This document shows positions 34,507-47,700 of a DNA stretch of 64,000 nucleotides, piece by piece; position 1 is the first letter of the stretch; the number at the start of each line of letters is the position of its first letter. The translations under genes and the position numbers were made by a program. The notes beneath the pieces were generated by a model, which was not told where the DNA came from, ran no database searches, and saw only the letters and a program-made list of their open reading frames with translations. The stretch lies in NCBI GenBank assembly GCA_022497155.1, contig MU385731.1, forward strand, positions 496,001 to 560,000, in the 5' to 3' direction. This DNA is from Whalleya microplaca. Its lineage: Eukaryota; Ascomycota; Sordariomycetes; Xylariales; Xylariaceae.

Positions 34507-37500
34507 ATGGACGTCTTTCGCGTACGGTTGAATTGTATAGATCATTATCAAGCAATCCCTACAAAATACGACCCCCTACTTCGTAATGATGTCCGTCCGT
34601 CTCAATTGGACAAGGAGCCAAAAGTTCCCGTCATAAGGGTTTTCGGATCGACAGAAACGGGCCAGAAAGTATGTGCGCACGTCCATGGCGCGTTCCCGTA
34701 CCTTTACATTGAGTATAATGGGAGCTTGCTACCTGATGATGGTAAGGTATACGTTAGACATTGCGTAGTATTTCTTTCTGACTCGGTGTCATAGTGGCCG
34801 CTTACATCTACCGGCTTCATCTCTCTATTGACCATGCCTTGGCTGTGAGCTACCGTCGTAATGTATACGACGGGAAGAGTAAATATGTGGCTAGAATCAC
34901 CCTTGCGAAGGGGATACCGTTCTACGGTTTCTACGTTGGCTACCGGTTCTACCTCAAGATTTACATGCTCAACCCGCTGGTCATGACCCGACTCGCAGAG
35001 CTACTCCAGCAGGGTGTCATCATGAAACGAAAGTTTCAGCCGTACGAGGCGCACCTACAGTACTTATTGCAATTCATGACAGACTACAATCTTTACGGGT
35101 GTGGATATATCAACGCCCAGAAGGTCTGTTTCCGGGCTCCCGTGCCAGAACGCAAGGAAGGCAGCCCGTTGACCCATCTGTGGCACAGCCAGTCAGTGCC
35201 GGGGGCCTACATCACCGAGGATGCGAGTCTCCCTCGCTCTAGTCATTGCTCAATCGAGGTTGATATATGTGTCCAAGACATCCTTAACCGACATGAGATT
35301 AAGGAGAGGCGCCTTCACCATGACTTCGTTGAGAGAACGCACCCTCTGCCTTCCGACATGAAACTTGTTCACAGTATGGCAGGGCTATGGAAAGACGAGA
35401 CGAGACGTCGCAAAAGGAAAATGCTGAATCCAGCGCCCGGAAGCAGCCCGTTCCCTCCGGAGGCTCTAGTGTCTATGTCGGCAGATCCCCGCAACTCGCA
35501 ACCCCCTGGCTGGATTCACGAGGAAGAGTACAGAGAACAGATTCGGGAGTTGATACGCCAGGAAAATGCGCAGGGTGACGACAACAAGGACAACAAGGTC
35601 GCATTCGACAAGTTCGTGCCGAAGATACCCTTGGAATCAACTGTGAACACTTTATTGCAGTCCGTCGAGGATCTGTATCCTGGCAATTTGATGCCTGCGC
35701 TTGGTATCGCGGACCACGTTGCCGAAGACAATGAGGACCCTTCCAGTAGCATTCTGGTAGACGAAGACCGTATTCATGATATTGAACGAGACGACGATGG
35801 CCTCTTTCCGGATGACTCTGATGAGGATATTCTTCGTGATAGGAACTCTTTAAAAGATCGTGCGTCTGATACCAAACAACCAAGCGACGACAATTCGAAA
35901 ATAGCAAGAACGTTACCAACTGGTGGCATTGAGGGGAGCGATGGTAGCAAGTCTAGCCGATCTAATTTGCGTATGCCACCGCAACTAAACAACGGGGCGA
36001 ATCCGGATATGCGTCCAGAGATACTCGTCAATGGTGTGCATATCAGTTGTTTACGAACGAAGGGTAAACCTCAGATACCTATCTCGGAAGCACTGCTAGA
36101 TGCTGCTAAAGAGCAAGGGCTGGTTAGCAAGGCTCCTCGAGATGCGCAATTTGTCCAGCCCAATAAACCTACAAAGCGTTTAGTATCACCATCTCCGGCA
36201 GAACAGGAGTCGAAACGCCGGCGGGTAGGATTTGCTGTTGTTCCGACAGTTGAAAATACGCGTGCAGTAGAAAAGAAGGCATCTGAGGCCTTGGAACAAC
36301 CTGGCGATACCAACGTACCAACAACATATTCACAAGTGTCTCGATCAAAGGTCAAAAAGGCTGTCAAGGGATCTGGAAACCAGACTCTTAAGTTTCCTGT
36401 CGTCAAGGATCCAAACGATCCAACTACGAAGCTACGTTTAAGTCAAAACTCAAGCTCTCAGCAAAGTGAGGACAGTCAGTTCAAGAAGCACGCCTCTTTC
36501 GACCCCTGGATTTCTGCAGAAAGTGCTTCTAGCAAATCGAACTCACAGACAACCACTAGCAGATCTACAAATTCCACGACCAACACCGTGAAAGCAAAGG
36601 ATCCTCGAAAAGCTTTGGATGTTGAATGTACCCCGCGGCTTGCAGCGCAGTTCTTCGTGCTCAGCCAGCCACCCCCCTCAGCACAGGAGATTCTGTCAAC
36701 GATGGAGGCAGATGGTCGCCCTAATGTGATATACCAAGGCGCATTTTATAGCAAGGACAAAGATGTCCCTCAAAGGGCCCGAGAATATGCCGGCCAGGAA
36801 TTCCGCCTTGAGGGAAATACTCTCCCTTATCTTCCAGATTTTGATCCGACAGGGGAGTCACCTGCTAATTTTGGGATAAAATCCGAACTGCCTCTGGATC
36901 TTTATAAAAACGAGCAGTCTTACAAGAAACAACGTAGAGAATGTTCGTTAAGAAGCTGGGAGATTGCGGAGCCTCCACCTAGTTTCAAAGACGTACAGAC
37001 TTGGTGGACGAACGTCCAGGGCAGGGCAAGCGACTCGCAAGAGCCAGTAATCAAGATACGGGATCCTGAGTTTAAACCGTACATGTCGCAGATCGATGGT
37101 CCAACGCCCAGGAATAAGCATAATTTCAAGTACTCGCAGAAGAAGAAATCGACGAGTGTCCAACATGAAGCCCAGTACATGAGTACTATGAGTCTAGAAG
37201 TCCACGTCAATACCAGAGGGAAACTATTTCCCAATCCAGAAGAGGATGAAGTCCAATGCATATTCTGGTGCTCTAAATCTGACGACAATGTCTCTTTGGC
37301 ATTACAGTCAGGTATCATTGTTCTCTCGGAGGACGGATCTCTAGCACAGACAATACAGAGACAAACTTCGACTGAAGTCCTTGAAGAGTCTTCAGAGCTC
37401 GACTTGATGGTCCGAATGGTCGAAATTGTCAGGACTCATGATCCCGATATCCTTACTGGGTACGAAGTTCATGGAAGTTCATGGGGATATCTCATCGAGC

Positions 37501-39734
37501 GAGCAAGATTCAAATACGACTACAACCTGTGCGATGAGTTCTCGCGGATGAAAAGTCAATCATTTGGAAGAATCGGGAAGGAAGCTGATAAATGGGGCTT
37601 CAATACCACCTCCACAATCCGAGTCACGGGCAGACATATGATCAATATCTGGCGGGCTATGAGAGGGGAGCTCAACTTGCTACAGTACACGATGGAAAAT
37701 GTTGTCTGGCATTTGTTGCATCGGCGTATTCCGCACTATTCATGGCGTACCTTAACAGATTGGTATGTTGGAGGAAGACATCGAGATCTGAGCAAGCTCC
37801 TTCGATATTACCTTACTCGGACAGGGCTCAATATAGAGATCCTCGAAGTCAACGAAATAATTCCACGAACTAGCGAACAAGCACGCGTTTTGGGGGTGGA
37901 CTTTTTCTCGGTCTTTTCCCGTGGCTCGCAATATAAAGTCGAGTCAATCATGTTCAGGATTGCGAAACCGGAAAACTTCATACTCGTCTCCCCCGATAGA
38001 AAGCAGGTCGGGAGCCAGAATGCGCTTGAATGCCTGCCTCTTGTTATGGAGCCTCAGAGTGCATTCTACAATAGCCCGTTGTTAGTTCTCGACTTTCAAA
38101 GTCTATATCCCAGCGTCATGATTGCATACAACTACTGTTACTCGACCTTCCTTGGCCGCATTGTCAACTGGAGAGGCACCAACAAGATGGGCTTCACCGA
38201 TTATCAGCGACAAGAAAGACTCTTAGAGTTGCTCAAAGACCACATCAACATTGCCCCAAACGGTATCATGTATTGTAAATCAGAGGTCAGAAAGTCGTTG
38301 TTGGCGAAGATGTTGACGGAAATCTTGGAGACCCGCTTGATGGTAAAGAGTGGTATGAAGCAGGACAAGGATGACAAGACCCTGCAACAACTTCTCAACA
38401 ATAGACAACTTGCTTTGAAGCTACTCGCGAACGTCACATACGGATACACTTCAGCGTCATTCTCAGGCCGCATGCCCTGCTCTGAAATTGCAGACAGCAT
38501 CGTGCAGACAGGGCGTGAGACCCTCGAAAGGGCTATCGCCTTGATCCATTCAGTAGAGAAGTGGAAAGCAGAAGTCGTATATGGTGATACAGACAGTTTA
38601 TTCATCTATCTGCCTGGCAGGACCAAGGACCAGGCATTTGATATCGGCAATGAGATTGCGAAGAAGATTACAGACATGAACCCACGCCCTATAAAGCTGA
38701 AGTTCGAGAAAGTCTACCACCCATGTGTGCTGCTTGCGAAAAAGCGCTACGTAGGCTACAAGTACGAGAGCAAGGACCAGGCCACACCCGAGTTTGACGC
38801 CAAGGGGATCGAGACCGTCAGGAGGGATGGAACGCCAGCCGAACAGATGATCGAGGAGAAAGCACTCAAGATATTATTCGAGACAGCTGACCTCAGCCAA
38901 GTCAAGTCGTACTTCCAAAGGCAATGCGACAAGATCATGCGTGGAGCAGTATCGATACAAGACTTCTGCTTCGCAAGAGAAGTTAAGCTAGGGACCTACA
39001 GCGACAGAGGGCCGATTCCACCGGGCGCCCTTATCAGCACGAAGAAGATGCTCGAGGACGCGAGAGCAGAGCCTCAGTACGGCGAGCGAGTGCCGTACGT
39101 CGTCGTCTCAGGGGCGCCGGGAGCCCGCCTCATCGACCGCTGCGTGGCCCCCGAGGAGCTCCTCAGCAACCCGCACCTGCAGCTCGACTCAGAATACTAC
39201 ATCTCCAAGAACCTGATCCCGCCGCTCGAACGCATCTTCAACCTCGTCGGCGCCAACGTCCGCCAGTGGTACGACGAGATGCCCAAGGTGCAGCGGATCC
39301 ACCGCGTCGACGCGACGGCGGCGATGCACGGGGGGAGCAACCCGCTCGCGAAGAAGAAGGCCACGCTCGAGTCGTACATGAAGGCGGCGGCGTGCCTGGT
39401 CTGCCACGCCAAGATGAAGAACTCAGGTTCGGGCCCGGGCTCGGGGTCCGTGTGCGCGCGGTGCCGCGCCCGCGCGCGCACGCCCGCCTCCCTCCTGAAG
39501 CTGCAGACGCTGCTGAAGCACGAGGAGGGCAAGCTGCTGGACGTGGCGCGGATCTGCCGCAGCTGCGCCGCCCTGCCGCCGCTCGACGCCGTGCCCTGCG
39601 ACAGCAAGGACTGCCCCGTCTTCTACACCCGCATGAAGCAGGCCGCGCGCTACCGCGCCGAGAGGAGCGTCGTCGAGCCTGCTATCCAGCAGCTCTTGGA
39701 GGGCGAGGTTGGGGCTGAGGCGTTGGAGTGGTAG
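34507..39734 (+). CDS. rev3: DNA polymerase zeta catalytic subunit REV3
   Basis: Exons 34507-34741 and 34795-39734 flank a 53-nt intron; 1724 aa. The N-terminus MDVFRVRLNCIDHYQAIPTKYDP and the PFYGFYVGYRFYLKIY segment are Rev3-type. A long variable region (about 200-800) is disordered. The family-B polymerase core contains DFQSLYPSVMIAYNYCYST at about 1178, KLLANVTYGYTSASFSGRMPC at about 1286 and YGDTDSLFIYLPG at about 1340, so the catalytic aspartates are intact. C-terminal CysA (C-x2-C...C-x2-C, about 1611-1630) and CysB (C-x2-C...C-x4/5-C, about 1666-1683) are present; CysB of Rev3 carries the [4Fe-4S] cluster and binds Pol31/Pol32. Role: translesion synthesis and damage-induced mutagenesis with Rev7. 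The last 700 bp are markedly more GC-rich than the rest. Confidence 0.97.
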
Positions 39735-40491
39735 GGGGTGGTCGCGCATGCATTGGTTGGTTGGTTGGTTGGTTGGTTGGTTGGTTGGTGTGGTGTGGTG
39801 CACTAGGGAGGGCGTTTTTCGGGATGGTTCAGGATTGATTGGCTGTTTTTTGAGGCGTCGGCGTTGTTTAAACTTGATTATGCATAAGTTCGGAGGGCAT
39901 GATTGCATATCCTTAAAGATTATGGATTTTGATGACCTTATTTGCCGAGTCAGCCTAGGACTGCAGAAGCCGTGTTCGTCATCGTTTCTAATGGGCTGCC
40001 GTATTGGGCAGACCAGACATTCGATTTTCATCAGGCAGCAATAGTCTCAATAAATACTTCGGAGGAGGAGCACCCTCATTGTGGGGGTTTGCCCTGCATA
40101 TATGATAGGTACCATCTTTGTACCTGTCAGGGTCTATGTTGCTACCTACCACCAAGAGTAGGAACATTAACTACACGAAAGAGTATGAGGTGCTTGTGAC
40201 TATAGGGGAAGCTAAGACAGGAAACAAGACGAACAGGTGAATTAAGCCAGTTAATTTACGTCCCCCGCATTCCTTTCCATAGGCTTATACTTGCTGATGA
40301 TGGGCTTTGGAGATGCTAGTATGTAGGCTGACCAGCCCGCCTTGCCACGTAATACAGGGCAGTAAGGCTTGTTCCAAGAAGGATGTAACCCTACCACTGC
40401 ATGTAGACGCCCGATTATATAGCCAGGCTACGCAGCGCTCCTTATATGAAGGTATTCACCGCCGTTCTGTTCGTCTGGCCGCTCGCCAAAG
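39735..40491. other. Intergenic region REV3 to NLR gene
   Basis: Contains the REV3 3' UTR with the (TTGG)n repeat, then about 450 bp upstream of the NLR-like gene. No frame with family signal is seen. This is the left boundary of the inserted NLR/SNF2 pair, and no target-site duplication or terminal repeat was recognised. Confidence 0.5.
39753..39790. repeat. (TTGG)n tetranucleotide repeat
   Basis: About nine consecutive TTGG units lie just downstream of the REV3 stop codon, in its 3' UTR. A simple microsatellite; the exact copy number may vary between strains. Confidence 0.9.
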
Positions 40492-43400
40492 ATGGCTGCG
40501 TCGTTTGATCCGATACAGAACGCCTTCGATCACGCGGTCCGCGATTTCAAAGACAGCGTGAAAGACGAAGAGCTCTACGACAGAATACTGCAAACGAGGA
40601 CCATCGACGATGTTTACAATGCGACAGACGAAATCCAAAAAGAGCAGGCCAAGAACGGCCACCTCCGTCATTTGTCCAAGATCGAACCCTACTTGACGCG
40701 TTTGAGTGACTACGCCCATGCAATCGAGGTGTTTGTTCAGGCGAAGCCGGATGTTTTGGCGCTCATTTGGGGCCCGATCGTGCTAGTTCTTCAGTGGGCA
40801 AGTGTGTTGAAGACATCGTTTGATGCTATCATCGACACGACGGCCGAAATCGGCCTGGCACTGCCCGAGTTCAAACAGGCCTCCTTGCTCTTTCGCGAGA
40901 ATGATCGGATCAGAGACGTCCTGCTTCTCTTCTTCAAAGATATTCTCGACTTCTACTCCATAGCCATCCGATTTTTCCGCCTTCCACGTAAGTTAGTATT
41001 TTAATTTGTCAATTATTGATTACGACACAGGTATACCCGTTGTTTCATTATTGTTTAAATGTGTATAGAAACTAATCGACGTGTTTCATTGGAGCTCAGG
41101 TTGGAGATACGTCTTTGAGTCGCTATGGCCGAAGCACCGAGACAAGATCAGAATTATCAAAACACACATTGAACGTCAGACTCTTCTCATGCGAAGGGAC
41201 GTCCAGTTCGAACACATCCAACAAGAGTACGAGGCTCGACGCCATGTTGTAGAGAAATTCGAAAAAATAGAGAAAAAACAACGACATCAGCAATATTATT
41301 GCATCAAGACTGAGCTAGCTCCCCAGAATTACGACGCCAACCTATATCAAGCGCGAAGCCGAGTGTGTGAGGGGACAGAAAAGTGGCTATTGAAGGATAA
41401 TATCTTCAAACAATGGCTCGATACATCCGATAAATCAACAAGGCTATTGTGGCTACGCGGAATACCAGGTGCAGGTATGTCGAGGACTCTACTTCTGGAG
41501 TGATTTGCACAATACTTACATCAACATGAACAGGGAAGACTGTTCTGTCCAGCATCGTTGTCGATCAGACCAGGATACTGGGACGGACCCTTTTTGCCTT
41601 TCTCAGGTACAATGCTCCTACTAGAACTGCATTATCAGTTCTTCACTCGTTTATATTCCAACTGGCCTCCGAAGATGAGAACTTGCAAACTATCATCTGC
41701 GAATCGAGCCGTGAGTATATGGGAAGCAATATTGAGGTCTCTCTCAAAATTCTTTCCGATCTTCTGGCTTGTGCAGGTTCAGTCTTTATTATCATTGATG
41801 GGCTAGACGAGATTCATGAGCGGGAAAGAAATCTACTTCTCAAACATCTTATGGATGTGTTAGGAAAGTTTGAGGAACTCCAGATTTGCATCAGCAGCAG
41901 ACCGGAAGTCGACTTAGATACATGTTTAAGTTACCAAGCCAAGACTATCCAGGTGAATGATCGAAATGCTGGAAGCGTTCATACTTTTGTGAAACGATGG
42001 ACCCAGGATTGGCTTCAAAAATACCACGTTTCATTACAAGCAACGACCGAGATCCGACGACTGTTAGCTGACTTAGCCTGGAAGGCAAAGGGTTGGTGAC
42101 AAAGGGTTTCTAAGTAGACGATTAAAATGCTGACTGAGGGGCAGGCATGTTTCTCTACGCTAAAGTTGTTCTCGACAGCATTGAACTCTTAAGTAATATT
42201 TCCGAGATTGAAGACGAACTTAGAGTTTTACCAGAAAATCTCGATGCCGCGTAAGATCTCGTGGATATATACCGTGAACATCAACTGTTTCTAACTTCAG
42301 CAGGTACGAAAGAGTTCTCTCGCGGATCAATAACTCGCCATCAAGTTCGAGGGATAAGGCGCGGAGGTTCCTGGGATGGGTCGCTTGTGCCCCGACTCCC
42401 TTGACAGTCCAAGAAATTCAACAAGCCCTGTCGATCAGAGAAGACGACAGAGAGGGCAAGCTACTGCTGCGCGTGGGTCTCCCAATAGACAGGACTTGTG
42501 TCCCGATAATCGAAGTGGTTGACGACTATGTCCAATTCGTTCATTTCACCGTGAAGGAGTACGTATTCAGACCCCATTCAACAGGTCTATCTCTGACTAG
42601 GACCTAGATACATAACAAGCCCTCGAATCACCGGGTATATTGACATTGGCGCATCTATGCTAAGTCTAGCAACCTGTTGTTTAGAGTATATCTGCCAACA
42701 GCATCACGAGCCAGATCTTCCCCAGGAAGACATCGCCGAGAATATTTTGGCGGGAAGGTATATTTTCCACGAATATGCTGCAACCACCTGGCTCGAGCTC
42801 GTGGAACGTTGTATTCGTTTGTGTCCGAATGGGGTTCCTCCGACCAGTCTTCTGCGTCTTCTGGAGAGACTTCTAGAGGATAGAAGCAATTACAACTATA
42901 CTGGCGAAGCTAAAGATACGCCACCATCGAAAAAAGAAGCACTGGAATACACTGGGTCTGAGGCCCATGGTATGTTGGGCAGAGCGGCACAATTTCGTCA
43001 AGCATGTTTAATTTCGCAGTATAGGAGACAACACGGTACAATTAAACAATAGCCAGTAGGAAAGGCACTTGCTAATGAGACTACAGAATCGGCATGGATA
43101 AACCTTGATCCATTGACAATATCTCAGACATCTGTTGAAATTTACGAAGAGGTTGAATCTCTGGTAAACTGCCAATCGGAGGGGCATAACGGTACTTGTG
43201 ATTGTAACAACCTGCGGAGATACTATGGCGCCAGGCTGTTCAAATGCAGTTATGTACACTGCCCAATGCGTCGCCAAGGCTTCGAGACTCGGGCTGCGCG
43301 GCGCTCACACGAAAAATATCATGACCGCCCCTGGAAGTGCAGCTATCCAACATGCGAGTTTGCAGATGGGGGCTTCCTCTCGCGAAAGATGCGAGACGAC

Positions 43401-44357
43401 CATTTAGACCGATATCACCAAGCACAGGAAACCGAACAGATCCGTGACCTACACCAGCTCGACTCGGACGAGATCCAGCCACTTTTGTTTGATTTGATTC
43501 AAGCGAATAATGTTGCTGCTATCAGGGCTCTGATGCCTTCATTGAAAACTCCAGAACTCGAACCAGAAGTTCAGGACAAATGCTTCAAGTTAGCTGGTGC
43601 TTACGGGTCGCCTACTCTATTCAAGGTGCTACGAGATTTGTGGGGTAGTGAGAAAATGTACCGTGGTCTAGGTTCTGCTTGCGAACACAACAACGTAGAA
43701 GTTGTTGAGTGGATATTCGAGCAGCGTGGTGTGGACACCGCACGCGTTCATTGGGAGCCATTCGAAAAAGCCTTACATTCCGATTCGATAGAAATCTACA
43801 AACTGTGTCTAAAGTCTTTACGCGCTCCTATGAAGAAGAATTGGGGGCTGGCAGAGGGATCTACAATCGGACAGGCAATTATAGACACTAGTTGTCATCC
43901 TCTCAGAGAGCAATTCCTTATTGATATATGGAGGAACGGTGTTCTAGGAAACCGGACAAACGAGGAAAATGGCGATACATTAATCGTTGTCGCAAAAACA
44001 ACCCGTTCATGGAGACTTGCAAAGTGCTTGGTTGAGGCTGGTGCAACTGTGGATTATACAACAAAGGGCCGATCCTTCACGCCGCTCCGTCATGCAGCAA
44101 GGGGCACGTCCGCCGAGGCTGCTAAATTGATGAAATTTCTCCTGCGTTGTGGGGCAGACCCGGATCATAACAACAGGTGTAGAGTTTGGATAGATGAAGA
44201 GGAAGGCCCAAAGAGCATATCGAACCATCTTGGGGTGTCATGGGATGAGTTGGTGACGCAAATAAAAAAAGAGAGAGAAGACGCGAATATTGAATTAGGA
44301 AGCGTGCAGGATCTAGCCAATTGGGCAGCAATGGGACTAGAGCCTGTAGATTTATAA
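40492..44357 (+). CDS. NLR-like receptor: DUF7708-like, NACHT, C2H2-like fingers, ankyrin-like
   Basis: Seven exons: 40492-40987, 41100-41474, 41534-42091, 42145-42250, 42304-42558, 42608-43035 and 43087-44357. All phases agree and give 1162 aa. The N-terminal domain (about 10-165; ELYDRILQTRT, GHLRHLSKIEPYL..L..YA.AIEVFVQAKPDVLALIWGP) is the helical domain seen at the front of many fungal STAND proteins (DUF7708-like). NACHT follows, with P-loop GIPGAGKT at about 286-293, split by intron 2, Walker B FIIIDGLDE at about 376-384 and a CISSRPEVD sensor. A winged-helix-like part ends with FVHFTVKEYI. Residues about 765-855 hold paired Cys/His motifs (C..HCP...H, C..P.C...H), followed by degenerate ankyrin-like sequence to the end. 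Such proteins act in non-self recognition or regulated cell death. No broken codons are seen. Two introns have weaker donors (GTTGGT, GTACAA). Confidence 0.88.
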
Positions 44358-44772
44358 ATATGCATGATGTTGCTTCTTGAGGTTGAAGCTGGCTAGATAG
44401 TTAAACCCGATAATATAGGCGGATATCCCTACTACTTATTCACATGCTATGTATTCTAGAGAGAATGCGTGTATTTATTTATTCGTCCAAGCCTCTTCAT
44501 ATGTACAACTAACAAGGCTGCGTGACTAAGCGATCTATAGCATCCCTGTTTGAATATACCTTCAAGTTGCCAGGTACTACAAAGCTTCTCCCTACGTGGT
44601 TTTATTAGAGCCGATCCCAGGGGCACGGTTGACGTCAATCCTCGCAAAGGACCGTAACATACCCAACCAAAGGTTTATGCACAACTGTACAAGAGATAGT
44701 AGACTTTGTATTATTGCAAGTAAGCTTCAAGCATCTAGTTGTTTTTGAGTAAGCTGAATGAAGTGCAATGCT
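44358..44772. other. Convergent 3' intergenic region
   Basis: 415 bp lie between the stop codons of the NLR-like gene (+) and the SNF2 gene (-). AT-rich, consistent with two facing 3' UTRs. No open frame of note. Confidence 0.6.
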
Positions 44773-47700
44773 CTAGTGGTTGTAGTGTCTCACCTTGCAC
44801 CTTTTGCTTTCAAGGTCTCGAGCCTCGCTTTCAGCCACATTATTAATAGATTGGTTGATGAGTGCCATCTTATCCTGTTGGACACATTGAATATACTATT
44901 GTTTAAGACTTAGTATGCCATGGCCACCCGCAAGTCGAATCGGACCTACCGTTTCAATAGACTTGGGAGTAATGTATCTGGTGATTGTGACGAGCTTCGT
45001 TTGCCCTTTCCTGTGCACTCGATCGACTGCTTGAGCTTCCACCATTGGGTTCCACTGAGGTTCCATTATATGCACATTGCTCGCTGCTGTGAAGTCAACC
45101 CTGGAGATAATGTTAGTTGAAGGCAATGAGGGGGTAAAGGAGTGGCAATAGAAGCTGTACCCTTCCCCGCAACTCCCAATGCTGGCTAACATGACAACAC
45201 ATCCCTCGAACTTGTTGAATTGCCGCAATGCCTCACCCCGACCCTCAAGACTTGTTTGGCCATCGATTCTTTGGATAGTAAAATTGGATCTTCGTAATGT
45301 CGACTCGATGAGATCAAGCATCTTGGTCCAGAAGCTGAAAACCACACTTGGAATATATTAGTAGGCGACAAAGTGATAGCTTCAACTTACGGTCTACAAA
45401 CCTTTTAACTACACTTCCTCCTTCGCCTGAGCCTTGTTCCCTATTCAAATTCAGGAGGAGAGACTCGACCTTATTGGATGGTCCCGGAACTCCGATTATT
45501 GACTTTGACGTTTTACCCATAGTTGCCTTCTTCCTCATCTCCTCTGGATGAATCCTTGTCTGTTCATCAGTGTTGGCCTCATTTAAAGCAGCACAGGCTG
45601 AGCAAAGGGATTGACGGCGGTTAGCCTCAAGAAACCTTGACTTAATGGGGTAAACATCCATCTCTTCTAGGTCTTCCTCACACCTAACACATGTCCTCCG
45701 AGAACTCTTCATCATCTGCCAGTCAACTAACGAACTATCTTGCTGTGACCAAGCCGCCAAAGCTTTCGGCGGAAGAAGAGATATGCCATGATCGCAAATG
45801 AGTCGCAAGATGTTGATAAGAGACAGGATATTTCCTTCTTTGGGAGCGCCCTCATTGGCTCTTACTCCTCTAATAAGATGGTTGCCCATCGCAATATCTG
45901 CAGTCTTCTTCTTGAAGAAGGTATAAATTTCCTGATCCTCCTTACTCAGATCAACGTATTGGATCTCTTCAACCGGTTTAAGGAGGTCAAGAGATACAGC
46001 GCAAGACGCTTTTGTACGCCGTAGACACGTGGCTCTTACTAGATTCTTGAGTTTCTCTAAGCTTCCTAATTTCTTTTCCTTGACTGGCGAAGTAATCCAG
46101 TAATCGAACATTGACTTTTTGCTGAAAGGGTTGACTTTAATGAAAGTAAGCAAGGCTCCGTAGTCGTCGAGTGAGTTATGAATTGGCGTTCCGGAGAGAC
46201 ACCAACGGTAGTGAGCTTGGATTTCAAGGGTAGCCTTGAAGACCTGGGACGAGCGATTGCGAATATGGTGTGCTTCCTCCTGGTTAGCCAATATGACAAC
46301 ACCTCGGGTTCTATACAGTCCAATTTCTAATACTGACCTTCGTCTAACACTATTCGAAGCCATCTTCCAGTGTAAAGAGGCCCTCTATTCTCCCACTCGG
46401 ATCGCAAAGTCTCGTAAGTCGTGAGCACAACCTCGTAATTCTCAAGTTTTTTGGCTAGTAGTCTCCGGCCGGGGCCATGATATACAGCGGATTTGATTTG
46501 ATTCGGGAAAATATGCCTGAAGACACAGTCAAACATGTGCCGATTGATAGAAAGAAGTGCATTACCTGGATATTTGATCTTGCCATGCAGTAATTGCTGA
46601 TTATATACGATCAGTTGTAGCGGGGACTCAGTAGTTGTGATATTGGAGACTCACTTGACTTTGGGCAAATGACTAAAGTTCCTACAGGTCTAACGACCCG
46701 AGGACATGTGATTTGGCTATAAGGACCATCTAGCGAAGAACAGATTAGTGCTAAAACACTCAACGTCTTACCCAGACCCATTTCCTTATTTTATATTAGC
46801 ACTGTCCACCAATACATAGAAGCTCGTGACAAACTAACATCAGCAAGAACACCGCCACGGATTGGAGTTGGTTTGCTTTGACGAGCGCCGGTAATAATAT
46901 GGCGGTATCTAAGTGATTAAGGTTAGCATATCTAGCCATTAATATGCCTTCAGTATGGCTGACTGGTTATTTGGCGCGGGGACCCAGAGAGTTGGGAATC
47001 GCAGGCTCTCAACACCACATTCTCTCTCAATCATCATAGCGAGAGCCGTAAGTTGATGTCTACTTCATGCTTTAGCAATCAGTAGTACAGTAAGACCTAG
47101 GAAACCTACTCCATCAGAGTGGAAGACAGACGGGGACTAGGATCGACGGTCACCGAGGCCTCGCTTTCATCTGCCCCTGCCGAGTCAAAAATCCGTAGAA
47201 GGCGGGCCATGTTCGCCTCGTCTAGCTTGTCCGACTGGGGTGATCTCGGATTCTCTGCTGTCAATGACAAGTTCTCTAAAGCTGGCATCTGGGAGCCTGG
47301 GCGCAGAAGATAATGAGGGTTGCAGTACTCGACGTGCTCGTCACATTCTAGGGCTGATGGATGCTGGAAACACAGGCCAGCATCTGAGAGCAAATTCCCA
47401 ATATTATGCTTGTCGCCTTTCATGCCGTATACTATAATCCGGATTGAGCACTCTTTAGAAACCACCGCTTTCTGCTTTTTAGATTTCGGTTTTTGGTGTG
47501 ATTCTGATATCAGGGTTGCCTCAAGTCTCACAGTGAAGTCGTCGAGGAGTCGACAGAGCACTGGCAAAACCAAGATGCCTGCATATTTATTTGAATCCTG
47601 GAAATTGAGCTTGATATTGCCGCCGAAGGGCTTAACGTTGACAGGTGCAACACTAGTTCCTGTGGTACTAGAGAAAGAAGATATTGGAGTCGCGGTGATC

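Noticed and set aside
44755..44832. tRNA/SINE-like stretch with A-box- and B-box-like words (TAGTGG..., GGTCTCGAGCC)
   Set aside because: It overlaps the last exon of the SNF2 gene, whose reading frame continues through it in a conserved-looking C-terminus. No good cloverleaf forms and the B-box has an extra base.
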